Part shown: positions 34,479 through 45,707 of the stretch, piece by piece | How the letters are laid out: every line of letters begins with the position of its first letter | Position numbering within the stretch: position 1 is the stretch's first letter | Source: Melampsora larici-populina 98AG31 | Taxonomy: Eukaryota; Basidiomycota; Pucciniomycetes; Pucciniales; Melampsoraceae | Assembly (NCBI RefSeq): GCF_000204055.1 | Contig: NW_006768830.1 | Coordinates: forward strand, 194,634 to 258,633 | Direction: 5' to 3' | DNA: 64,000 bases | Notes under the pieces: generated by a model | The model's database searches: none | Seen by the model: only the letters and a program-made list of their open reading frames with translations | What the model was told of the DNA's origin: nothing | Translations under genes and position numbers: made by a program

Positions 34479-34857
34479 CTCAAGTTGTCTGATGAATAAG
34501 GGAATAGGGATGGGCTCTGGGACTCGACTTTCTCAATCATTGCTCACTTATGAACCTCTTCAGGATGAGCATCATACCCAGCCTCTCTCGTTGCAAGGGA
34601 TGATCAAGTCTTGAATTTCATCAGAGGTCTATGATTCCTCATTTTTGTCGAATGAGGATGAGGACTGATGAAAAAGATTTGATGAGTCCCCATCCGTACA
34701 TAGAGTCTCACTGCTGTCGCCGAGGCTGTATCAACGTGCGTGTTGATACAGCAGGCGCTGTATCAACATTTCTGACAGCTGTATCACACGCGAGGCGTGT
34801 GAATGCTTCGGCGCGACGTCGGTTTTGTGTGCTACACCTGTATGCACGTGGTGTATA
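34479..34857. other. Spacer with inverted repeats
   Basis: 34727-34754 is a near-perfect inverted repeat (GCTGTATCAACGTG ... TTGATACAGC), followed by two more GCTGTATCA words and GCACGTGGTGTATAG at about 34845, which resembles 26040-26110 inverted. No gene is supported; it could be the outer part of the adjoining foldback element. Confidence 0.45.
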
Positions 34858-35372
34858 GTGTAGAGGTGAAAGACTGGGGTTTGCCCCGGGGTTGATCAGT
34901 TTTGAGCCTGTGTTCAAGCCCCACTGCCTTATTCCCTTTTTGCAAACTCTACGCCGTAACTCAGAACGTTCCACGGACCGTGTTCGAGGGGTCACCGAGG
35001 CGGTTTGCTCGCACCGCCCAAAACGGTGATGGGAACCGCATTCTTGTGGTCCCATCTGAAATTGATTCAGAAACGTCGCAAGTAGTTAAAAACGGACGGC
35101 AAGAAAACGGTTTTCGAAACCGTTTTCTTGCCGTCACGGTTTTAAACTACTTGTGTCGTTTCTGAGACAATTTCAGATGGGACCGTACGAATGCGGTTCC
35201 CATCACCGTTTTTGGCGGTGCAAGCAAACGGCCTTGGTGACCTCTGAACACGGTCCCTGGAACGATCTGAGGTACGGCGTAGAGTGTGCAAAAAGGGAAT
35301 CGGGCAGTGGAACTTGAACACAGGCTCAAAAGCGAGCACGAGCCCAAACCCGAGTCTTTCACCGCTACACCA
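34858..35372. mobile_element. ~515-bp foldback (long-palindrome) element
   Basis: The sequence is an almost continuous inverted repeat centred at about 35115. The core 35095-35135 (GACGGCAAGAAAACGG ... CCGTTTTCTTGCCGTC) is nearly perfect and the arms, about 255 bp each, pair to the outer GTGTAG(A/C)GGTGAAAGACT. Transcription through it would give one long hairpin RNA. No coding content is believable; open frames on either strand are mirror images. Confidence 0.85.
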
Positions 35373-35395
35373 AACCGACCATACTGGAGGGTGCA

Positions 35396-35845
35396 ATGCT
35401 GGCTACAGTACTAGCAGGTACAACAGATTAACTAGGAGAATATTATTACAATGAAGGTAAACGACTCGAGACATACCGAGGGATGGGAAGTCTAGATGCT
35501 ATGGAACATGGTAAAGCAGCACAACAGGCAGTCAAAAAGGAAGCCCAAGCTTCTAAGAAGGCTGAAACGTTCGACAATGCGACTACCTCGCCTTACTTTT
35601 CTGAAAGTGATGCAGTCCGTGTAGCACAAGTTGAGTTTATCTTTTGACTTCTACTGATCCAGGATGAGTAATGAAGACATTTAATCTGAATACTAATCTT
35701 GACCACGTTTACTTTTTATACCAGGGAGTGACGGGAGCAGTAGTAGACAAAGGATCACTAAAGAAATTTGTGCCATATCTTTTTACTGGTTTACAACATT
35801 CACTTCAAGATGTTGGAATGAAATCGATTGGAGATTTGTCACTTT
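35396..35845 (+). pseudogene. IMP dehydrogenase gene fragment (C-terminal part)
   Basis: Reads ATVLAGTTD, stop, LGEYYYNEGKRLETYRGMGS, then LDAMEHGKAAQ and SPYFSESDAVRVAQ, a GT-AG intron (35630-35724), then [19 protein letters not shown] and [17 protein letters not shown]. These are the conserved flap and C-terminal segments of IMP dehydrogenase, which makes XMP in guanine nucleotide synthesis. About 110-130 residues remain. The N-terminal barrel and the last ~30 residues are missing, and TAA at about 35431 interrupts it. Keeping the intron shows it is a DNA-level duplication, not a retrocopy. It is bounded on the left by the foldback element and on the right by the hairpin-rich repeat. Confidence 0.85.
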
Positions 35846-35865
35846 GTTACTGTTCATATATTGAC

Positions 35866-36083
35866 AGTTCGACACCGATTGCAATCGGTGTCGAAAAAAC
35901 CGCTTCACCACCGCCTCAGCAGCCGTTCTCAAACGGTTGCTGAGGCGGTGGTGGAACGGTGTCCGAATCGGTTTCGGCGAAACCGGTTCCACACCTTCCT
36001 GGGCGGTTCAGGTGACGAAACCTTTGAAATCGTCACAGGAACCGGCCGAGGCCGAGGACCATTACCCCCTGGTGTACCTGTAT
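35866..36083. repeat. Hairpin-rich dispersed repeat, copy 2
   Basis: Inverted copy of 25318-25552, starting with a perfect 28-nt palindrome (left half TTCGACACCGATTG) and ending ACCATTACCCCCTGGTGT. Internal GCCTCAGCAGCCGTT/AACGGTTGCTGAGGC can form a second stem. It ends about 70 bp before the CDC7 start codon, so it may contribute to that promoter. Confidence 0.8.
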
Positions 36084-36150
36084 GATAGTCTGAATTCTCA
36101 CGAAGTTCATCATCTTCAGTTTCTCCAACTTTCACTTTAAACCTATAATC

Positions 36151-38948
36151 ATGTCACCTTCATCAACTTCTGAATCGAAGCAATGTCAACCAACGTACTC
36201 AGAACCACCCTCATTCGAAATCCCTACAGAACCAAGACGAACTGACTGCTTACCTAGAAATCCCGACCAAGAATCCGAAGTTGATCATGATGTGAAACGC
36301 GACAAAAACCGCGACTTCCACGCGCAACGACGTGGTCTTATTCAATCAGGACAACATGATATTACACACTCCCATCGCAATGAATCTTTCGAGCGGCCGC
36401 CAGAGGAATTCGCCCGTAGCACAACTTTACGCCGAAATTCGACTGGTCGTGAGAAGAGAAACACATCAGGATCCACGTCAAAAGCCGCGGCGAAGAATCT
36501 TCATGCTACTCTCGAGGATGTAGATGACCAACATGTCTCCAACAAAAAGCAAGACGAAGCCGAGATACCGAACTCTCAGCTTAAAGCTTCAACCATGCTC
36601 CCCCCTGCTGTCCACTATTTTCAGCCTGACCGCAGTCTCGACTCAAGGAGAAAGGATGATGAAATCAGCTACACAACTTCACAATACGTAGAAGATCAAA
36701 CTGATGAACCCGATAGTCACGTTCAACCACATGAAGCCAATGCTTACGTCACATCAGAGGCCGAAGATGGTGACGGCGATCTCCACGATCAATCTCAAGA
36801 AGACGATGAAGACGATGAATCCCTGGATGATCGAACAGATGCCGAATTAGCTGCCATTGCTCTGGAGATCAAAGACTTGGAAGATTCTGTCCCATTATTG
36901 AAACCTCGTATCATCTTCTAGATAGACTCGGAGAAGGGACTTTTTCATCTGTTTATAAAGCTATTGACCTTCATCATAACCTATATGACAATTCAAACTG
37001 GACTTCTCATGACGAGGTAGATGAATCCATTCCCTCTGCTTCGTCGGATGTGAGAAACTTCGCTTCAACAAACACCTCCTCAAGCTCCGGCTCAATCTTT
37101 GATGATCCACGTTCTGCGACCAAGAAGACTTTATCCGCTAATCCGTCCCTCCCAAAAGATACTACGACCCCTCCTGATCCTTTCTCTGCTCTTGTTGGTG
37201 AACAAGCCACCAACAAATTTGCTGAAACTCTACAGCGACACGCTCTTGAATGCGGTAAGTTGCCTAGCGCTTATAAGACTGGCAGTAAGACTAAAAGGAA
37301 GAGCGAGGGCAACGTGTATGTTGCTTTGAAGCGAATTTACGTCACGTCAAGTCCTCAAAGAATAATGAATGAATTGGAGCTAATGACTCAGTTGAGGTTG
37401 GTACTGTTCATATTTGACTTGATTGAAGAGCTGGGGAATTCAAGTTCTCTCAATTTTTGGCTTGCAATGTTTTCAGGGATGCACGTTATGTGGCGTATCT
37501 GATTCAAGCTATCCGACACGAGGACCAGGTGATTGCAATTATGCCGTATAGAAAACATCAAGACTTTCGGGAATATTACCGTACGGCTTCGCTATCAACC
37601 ATTCGACGTTATCTTTTTTGTCTCTTTTCTGCTCTACAAGACACGCATGCCAAGGGCATCATCCACAGAGACATCAAACCTGCCAACTTTCTCTTCAATG
37701 TGGAATCTAAAATGGGCGTCTTGTGCGATTTCGGACTTGCTGAGCGATTTCGACCCAACGATTGGCACGGGAAATGCTTACACTCCTTACCGGAGCCAAA
37801 AATGAACGATTTTCATGGGAAGTTACTAGCAAGGCCCAAACCGACACATGAGCAAAAGATGGAACAGTGGAAGAGATGGAAAGCTCGGGTTCACAAATGT
37901 AAAACTAACTTCATTCAACGTCTCGGCCGACCACTCAAACATGATAACGAGTTTAGCGACTCTCATGAGTTTGAAACTCTTTATGCTAAAATACCTTTTG
38001 ACCATGAGCCAGATGAAGATGATTTGACAAACGCACCGAGTGATGAATGGTACGAGGCCTGGAAGCCCAATAACAAAACTGGGGGGTTATGGGGCGGTGG
38101 GTTTGGTAAAAGAAAGCTTCAACAATCGCTCGGCAACACACATGATCATACCTATCATGGCCAAGGCTGCGAACGCGTTGGATTCAAAAAAGATGACACT
38201 CGACCTGGCGCTAAAGCAAACCGTGCCGGAACTCGAGGCTTTCGCGCTCCTGAAGTCCTCCTGAAATGCCCGGACCAGACCGGAGGTAAGTTGATGATCT
38301 TGTACATTTAAGATATCTGAGTAGCGAGTTGATATGGTGTTTCCTCCCCATTCCTCGCTCTCGAATTGTTAGCCCTTGATATATGGTCCGTGGGGATCAT
38401 TCTGCTATGTTTTTTGACTCGACGTTTCCCCTTTTTCAACTCCAATGACGACACTGATGCGCTGATGGAGATTGCTACATTGTTTGGGCGGGCTAAACTA
38501 GAGAAAACTGCAACTCTTCATAGTCAGTTGTTTTTGCTTCATTTTCTTTACCGTTCACTTTACCGTTCACTTTACTGATTATACAATTCCAGATCGTACC
38601 TTTATCAGCAACATTCCAGAGGTCAACTCACCCAGGTTCACCTCATTCCATACGCTAGTGAGAACTTTGAACCCCAGTCTCTACGAGGAACAAAAGATCA
38701 AGTTTGACACCTCCACAAATCTTAGCGTTGAACGTTCAACATCCATCATCTTCCAAGCGCACAAAACTTTTTCTGATGCCGTTGAGATCCGTGGCGAGGA
38801 CTTGAATCCGTATGAGGAAACATGGTACTTAAGGAGCGAGTTATGGTACTTAGTAGACCTTTTGAAAAAGACTTTGGATTTGGACTGTACGCAACGTATA
38901 ACTGCTTCACAGGCACTGAAGCACAAGTTTTTCTTGCTATCCAGTTAA
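36151..38948 (+). CDS. CDC7: Cdc7-family kinase (DDK catalytic subunit), with a frameshift
   Basis: Cdc7 with its Dbf4 partner phosphorylates MCM to fire replication origins. Exons: 36151-37396 (with frameshift), 37477-38285, 38373-38522, 38593-38948. After an acidic, Ser-rich N-terminus come the P-loop GEGTFSSVYKA, a large insert, VYVALKRIYVTSSPQRIMNE (a Cdc7 signature), HRDIKPANFLF, DFGLAER, a ~150-residue insert typical of Cdc7, GTRGFRAPEVLLKCP and ALDIWSVGIILL. At 36907-36909 the reading shifts by one base: the upstream frame ends LLKPRIIF-stop while the kinase domain begins YHLLDRLGEG one base earlier than expected, as if one base were deleted. No intron fits. It is either a sequencing error or a broken allele. 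Confidence 0.85.
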
Positions 38949-41857
38949 CAGTGGCTCTCTTTCTAGTTCTTCGTTTTATTCTCTGTAATGTTTTCATCTT
39001 TAAGAATAATTATTTATTTTTTGACTTTCAAAATACCTTCGCTATGTTCATGTGCATTATTAAACTTTTGGTCCTAATCTATAAAGCTTCGAGGGCTATA
39101 GACATTCATATCATCAGGCAGTTTGTGGGGAGAAATCAAAACTAACTGCTCGGTCTCAAATTCTCTTGCCTTGAACAGATTGTTGCCCAGTCAAAGCATA
39201 GAGACCTTGTTGACCGTTACTTAATGTCTATCGTGGCCTATTAAGCTCATCATAGTCATCGCATTTGAGAATTACAAACCAAAAATGCCTTTGTTTATAT
39301 TGAGTAGTGAGGCAAACAGGCGCCTTGCAAAGAAAAGTAGGCAATGTAGTAAAGAAGAAGAGTTCCATAAACTTGACTCAAATGCACATATTCAAAAAAT
39401 ATGTAATACAAAATGCTGACCAGACTGATAAGAAGGTAACCTTCTACACAACCCAGCAAAATTTGAGGAAAAGTTGTCAGGAGATTTCCAAAGAAATCCA
39501 GTTGTAGCCTGTTCCTGGTCAAGACCGCAACATGACCCGGGCTTCAAGTGGTTCCTTTATTTTTGTCAGGAGGTGACCCTGGCAGTACTGCTCAGGCTCT
39601 CAGAGGAATTGGATAACCTGAAAAACTCTAAATTCATATAAGTCCCTCTGTGTTCAGAGTTGAAAGAACTTCAAAATATCAGTAGGTGGTATTTCCCTTG
39701 ATTAATCAACTCTAGAGTAGATTGTTTTTGGCTTGGGCACATAACCAGACTGTAGTTTCTACTTGCAATCTTGCCGGAACACTTTTAGTCTTGCATTATT
39801 TCCTGAATAAAGATCAAAATCCTCTGTTAAGAGGTCTTGACTGAAGTCGGTGCTGATTTGATCACACTACTTCCTCGATAACTGTGTTTGGACCTTGAAA
39901 CAAAGCTCTCACACAATCAATGAACTCAGTTTATCAAGGAAACCTTATCTGTTGGTGTTTTACTTGCCCAAAAGACGCTAGTAGCTCACAACTGTAGATT
40001 TTTCTCAAGTTTCTGCTCTCATTGTATGTCTGTGATGTGCCTGTGATAGATTAAATTTATGTGTGTTTTGCCAATAAGCTTTCTTTTGTGCATCTTTTTT
40101 TTATCAATTCAATTCTTGTCAATCAAATATGTGGTTCAGCATTTCACTGTGAGCCTGTAAGCAAAATGGTAAGAAAATAGACACTGAAAGACTGCAAGCC
40201 GGACAAAAAAATTGGGACCACTCCAATGTTCCACTTCCTTGAAACCCGTGAAGACGTGAGCCTAAGATTTTGGTATGTCATAGGTTCAGCAGGGCTTGTT
40301 GGGTATATGTTCTTGCCCAAGCAGCCAAAATCAGTCCTTGCCTGGGGGTCAACCTGGTTTTGTGGTATACACAAACAACCACACCAAAGACAAAGAGTGC
40401 CCACATTACAACAAGATTGAACAAACATCAAATATGCTGCATAGTTGCATTGTGTTTGTATGAGAAATGTGAACACACAGCAAGATTTCTGAACAAAATT
40501 TAAAAGGTTTTTGAAAAATCTTGATTGGGGAGTATCACTCAATACACTCACTGGTTTGTACTCTGGATCAATCCTAATCAACGACGTCATTTGGCTTGAT
40601 CTTCAACGAGCCGGCTGTGCGGCGTAGGGGTTAGCCCAATAGCTCACAGAGTTTGAATTACAGTCAATTTCACAAAGCTTGGAAAGAATTCCAACGCCAA
40701 TTTGCCCAAGTTTGGCGGGCAAAAGTTTCCAAGCTTTCTGCAATCGACTGTATCTCTCACTTTTCCTGTCAATTCAATATTCTAGGTTGTGCGACGATTT
40801 AGGACCTCTCAGCATGTGCTTATGATTCCTTTATGGCGTGTTCCGAAGCCGTTCATTCAGTTTTTTTTATCAAACAAGTTCGCTTTCACTCGTTTTTCAG
40901 TGTCTGATGACCTCACTCCAGCGATTACCGCCAGTCTATTAGTATCACCTTCTTTTCGTAGCAATTCTTGCTATTGATTTCATCCTATTCCTTCATGTTG
41001 CTGTTAATTCATTTTCTGAGCCTTATCTGAGGCCGAGGGCAGAGTCCGGGAATGGTACTCCAGTCCGAGGGAGAACCCTTTCTGGAAAGTATCGATATAA
41101 CGGCGTGTTTGTATGCACGATGTCTGGAATGTAAATAACGGCAGAGCTACCCTGAGGTATTTCAACACAAAGGATAAGGATTCAAAGAGGGTTTAAAGAA
41201 TTGATATCAAGTAGATATTTATGTATCCACATGTTTCACCGATTGCATGAGGCTACATCCCCTCATACAATTCCAGATCTTCGGATTTCGCAAGAGAGAG
41301 TTTTGCCGAAGAAATTCAACGAGGCCTCATCCAGCGTGCTGCGAGGTCGTGCCTCTGGTGGTATCAATCATAGAACAGTGATTGACAACCCACCAAAGAT
41401 CAATGGGATATGGTTCAACTTCCATGATGGGTGGAAAGCAGAGAAGTTTTGTTTTAAATCAAAAAAGTCGCAGTCTAATTTAGAGAAAACGTTTCTTATC
41501 ATTCAAATTCTTTATACAATCCGAAAATATTGGTTTCTTCCTGTAAATATACTTACAAAACTCAAAGAGTACAAACACTGTGAATTGATTCTATGGTACA
41601 TATGAACGTTCTTTTTTTGTTTTTTTTTGCTAAAGGATCCAAGTTGATTATCCAAATGTGTCAGAAGAAAATATATAATAATGGGGGAATGAGGAACTTA
41701 TACAATAAGTGGGAAATAGAATTATATGTACAAAAAAAGTAGTTTGATATCCTAAAGAAAGATTAGTTACAAGTCTCTTAGAAATCAATTTAAAGAGTAT
41801 GAGAGATCATCCTAACCAGCTTCAAGATTTAGAAAAAAACACTGAAAGATGTGAGAT
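38949..41857. other. Intergenic, mostly unassigned
   Basis: AT-rich, with no frame that shows family similarity. It holds the MITE at 40659-40752. A 134-codon frame at 41201-41605 starts in plausible composition but ends in AT-rich translation; no gene is called. 40220-40420 has higher GC content and may be an old transposon remnant. Confidence 0.5.
40659..40752. mobile_element. 94-bp TA-flanked MITE
   Basis: Ends TACAGTCAATTTCACAAAGC and TACAGTCGATTGCAGAAAGC (read inward from each side), followed by CCCGCCAA-type loop sequence as in the MITE at 11046-11138. TA on both borders. It is the same family as the inner MITE of the nested pair, 30 kb away. Confidence 0.8.
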
Positions 41858-42685
41858 TTAAGCTTGAGCAACCTGAACAGATTCATTTCTTGTGACTCTG
41901 ACCAATTTAGGTCCAGAAGGTAATCCGATCTTCCTTTTGTTCATTTTCTCCTGTTTAATTCTCTTTTGATAAGAATTGATGAAGTGTTCCCCATTTTTTC
42001 TATAACATGGACCAAGGTAACTTTCTAAACAACCTAAAGCTTCGTCTGAAAGTCTATTCAATCCTACCATATCTATACCAGCGATTTTATCCATGTATCT
42101 TGAATATTTCTCTTGGTATGATAAGCTTCTAGTTCTGAATGTGATAGGTTGATCTTCAACTAAAAAAGTTTGGTAAGCTTTTGATGCTCTTCTAGGTAAA
42201 TCCGCGTTTTCTGATGTATATAAAACTGCATCAGGATTTTCAATCAAAAGTGATGGTATAATCGAGCTACAGGTTTTAGTGACGTGTCTGACTCCATTTG
42301 TCTCTGGAATCGAATCTGGACTGAAAGGTTCACTAGAGAGAGGTGAATATTCGTGAAGTTCCAAGAGGCAAGGGAAAGCTGTAGTCGAAACTGGATCAAG
42401 ATCACATTTCTGAATAATTGAAAAGAAGCAAAGTATATCAGTATATTGATAATGTATGGAAAAAAAGGTCTCCCTTCAATAAGTATTGAGGAAAAGACGA
42501 AAACTTACTTTGATTCTTACATCTATTTCTTTAATGTCGCCATCCAAGTTTTCTCTAGTATTCAAATGCTTTGACTTCATATTTTCAAATCCTATTGGGA
42601 TTGGAGAGGATATTTCTGAAATGGAAGTGGTAGAAGTATTGAGAGTAGGACAAGTGTAAATCGATTCAACTGTTGTTCGCGACAT
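41858..42685 (-). CDS. 242-aa orphan protein
   Basis: Two exons (42509-42685, 41858-42409) with a 99-bp GT-AG intron, phase 0, giving 242 residues from MSRTTVESIYTC to VQVAQA. The start is the first ATG after an in-frame non-ATG stretch. The N-terminal half is Ser/Thr/Pro-rich and probably disordered. The C-terminal half is charged and helical, with YQEKYSRYMDKIAGIDMVGL, LSDEALGCLESYLGPCYRK and a basic KRIKQEKMNKRKIG segment that could be a nuclear localisation signal. No known domain is recognised and there is no signal peptide. It is isolated between long intergenic spacers. Confidence 0.6.
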
Positions 42686-45600
42686 TCTATTTGTCAAAAA
42701 AAGAAGTTAAGGATGCGAATGGAAAGTTGATAATTTCGATGCTTTGATATAATGTAGAATTGAAAGTATGAAAAGGACTTAGAAAGAGACGCGAATTGGG
42801 TTTGATTCGATTTTTATATGAACAAAAAAGTTATGGTAATGGGAAAGGTGATTATTTCTCCAGGGTATGTTGTTCTTCTTGAATATGAACAAGATAAAAT
42901 GAATCCTACTATGAACAGGTCAAAATATCCTATGAACAAACTCTTAAAATGTCTTCAGATGATTTCAATTTGTAAGAGAAATTAATTCTTCACCAAAAAA
43001 AATTCAAGACTGAAAAGTAGTAGGTGGAATGGGAATGTACAATCTTGAAATCTATATACGAATGATGGAGCAGGGTGAAAGAGATGAATCCAGCAAGGCT
43101 CTTATGACCTGATGAAATTTCATCAAGACATATCTGTCAGTCAAAGTTGTCTTGGTTCGAGTCGATACTACGTTTTACCCAGTTGGCTGATGACTATTTT
43201 TTCGTCACCTTGGTTGTTGAGGCCTTGGTATCAAGATCGCATTGAGCCAGCGACATAGTCACTGAAACGTATCTTCTATTCATTTGCAGAAACGATGCAA
43301 TTTGCACTCTAGGGGATTTTGATGTCAGGTTGAAGCCGAATGTCTCGACACAGAACAATGTTAGAACGAGCATCGCATATCTCCTAATTCACAACGGGTA
43401 TCAATAAATTCAAGATCAATTCATCCATCAGGCCACTTCCTTCTGACATTTATCTAAATGGAGTTTTTCGTCTCCCTTGCTTCCGTTATCACAAGTTTGA
43501 CAATAGGGCCAGTTTTGCTCTTTGCTATAGAAATGACGTGCGTGCAATCAAGCAGACAAGTTACGGTCAAACAAGTTGAAGTTCATGAACACATATAGTG
43601 CCTACACCAAAACAAACAGAAAGAATCAATTGTGGTTGGTACCTGGTTATCAACAAAAGGGAACGTGGGATAATTTGGACCTTTATCATAACGGTACTAA
43701 TATCTCGGAGACTTTTGCAGCTATTCTTTGGTCAACAGTGATGCTGTCATGGATATTCCCCAGCTGTTTACCACCATTGCAAATTTCCAATCAAGTTCAC
43801 TTTTGTAAAAAAAAATCTTTTTCTCTATCATCATTCACAATTATTGCTTACTTTTTAGTGTCCCTCCCACCTCTTATCCCTGGTTATTTGATTTGGTATT
43901 CATTTTGTATAAATACTTTTTACATTGCAGTTTATTCAACAGTCTAAGTTTACTTCAATTTATGTGTGCTTTGTCCTTTTTTGAAAAAAACAGTCATGTT
44001 CAAATTCTATTGGTAATCAGTCGGTTATTTATCTTCTATTCATATCAAGTACTAAAATTAGTATTTATATGATTGATCTATTTTGTTCATTGCTTTTGTT
44101 ATCCTCAAACATGGGCTAATTTTTGTTAGGTCATCTTTTCATTGTGTCCACTACCCCCATGTAGGGTGTGTTATGAAGGAATTATTTACCCCAGGCATTA
44201 CGCCTTGGGTTTTTTGCCCAAACACTTTGCTTTTAATTTAAAGAATTTCTGCTTAGTCCAATAGTGAGTTTACTTATCCAAGTTCATTGAAAAGGTTCAA
44301 GGTTTGAAACATTCTGTATGAAGGTTCAAGACATTAGGGCATGTCAAGTAGGGCCTTTTTCTGCTTGTTTCCAATTTACCTATTGCTCGAATGTTTTATT
44401 TTGAGATTTATTGACATTTACACGGACCTCCCTAACTAAACCTAACTAAGTCCCTCTTGGATGGATGAGTAGTCAAGAGAGGGACTTATAGCTTATCCAC
44501 AAAATTTGGTGTGTGAGCCTGTGGACCTTTGGCTGGAGCATTTTTTCACCTTGCTGCCACTGTTACCAAACCCAGTTCCAGTAATTGATTGCTCCAATGC
44601 TCTGAACCCTGAGTATTTGGAGCACTCACATACAAATAACAGCCACTGTGTTTGATTTTGCTTATGATGCCACTTTGCTGATGGGATCAAGATCAAAGAG
44701 TTTACAAAAACTGCAAAAGATCAGGGGGTAGCCACAAGGGATGCGGCTATCACTTGTGATGATAAGCGTAGGTTTCTGATCACCTTTTCACAAAATTACG
44801 CAAGACGTAATGTGGATGATAATGAGATATCTGTGATGACAAGAAGATAAATTACTCCAGGGGTTTCAATATCATGTAATTAGTTTAGGAAAAGCTCACC
44901 TTCAGTAAACTACCACACTAAAGCTATTGTGCTCTTCTACAATCATTCAGCTGATTGTATCACACAATACACTACTGTACCATCTTTGCCTGTTCTTCCA
45001 AAAGCAACAGAACTTACCCTATACATGGTGTATCATAAGGGTGTGAGGTGTTAACAAAAAAAACCTACTGAATAACATGGTAGAGATTTTCTGGATAACA
45101 GATCTTGGACAAAAGATAGTTACAGCACTCCAAGGATTCTGATACCATGATATTAAAAGTTTAGTGATGTATATCCTTCAAACTCTCCTAAGATGAACAA
45201 CTGCACTACATACCACTTTCCTGCTCATTTACTCTGAGTAAGCATTACACATACAGATTTTTCCTTTGAATTGCACTCCTCAGGTATGGTATATTTCGTG
45301 TCATTCATCAACTATACTCCAGAAGAGAATAAATGTCACTAAAGGCCTAGTAACTGAAAATGTATACAAGGGTCAAAGACTTCATGAGAAGATCAGGTGA
45401 ATAACCTCAAAGTGTACTTGGGCTTAATAACACTGATCAAAGGTCTACATAGTAACTGAAGTTCTTTACAGGATTGAAAGTTTCTCATGTGAAGATCAGT
45501 TGAATAACCTCAAAGTGAACTTTAAACTTCAATAGTTTTTATAGCAAAACAAAGCAAAGAAAACCAAAAAAGGCATTCTAATTAAACTTCATCTCACCAA

Positions 45601-45707
45601 AACAAAAAATCACAATCTCTTTTCTTGTGAAGAAGATCAAATCCATTTTTTTGTTTGGTTTGAAAAAAAACTGCTTTCATTTCAATCAAAATTCCAAAGA
45701 TCAATCA
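42686..45707. other. Intergenic, no gene seen
   Basis: AT-rich, with T-runs and no supported gene. Near 44187 there is a small hairpin (CCAGGC-ATTAC-GCCTTGG). A 123-codon plus-strand frame at 43576-43947 becomes hydrophobic only because of AT-rich codons. 45360-45540 contains a diverged direct repeat of GAAGATCAGNTGAATAACCTC (written with N for the variable base), about 105 bp apart. Confidence 0.5.

Noticed and set aside
34708..35396. Several open frames on both strands
   Set aside because: Mirror-image products of the foldback palindrome; the two arms encode each other's antisense.
41201..41605. 134-codon plus-strand frame
   Set aside because: Second half reads through AT-rich intergenic sequence; no recognised motif.
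43150..43180. GGTTCGAGTC word resembling a tRNA T-arm
   Set aside because: No matching acceptor stem, D-arm or anticodon stem could be built around it.
43576..43947. 123-codon plus-strand frame with hydrophobic C-terminus
   Set aside because: AT-rich sequence, no homology, no splice context; hydrophobicity is explained by T-rich codons.
44180..44215. Small hairpin followed by T-run, like a bacterial terminator
   Set aside because: Fungal genome with no gene ending there; rho-independent terminators do not apply.
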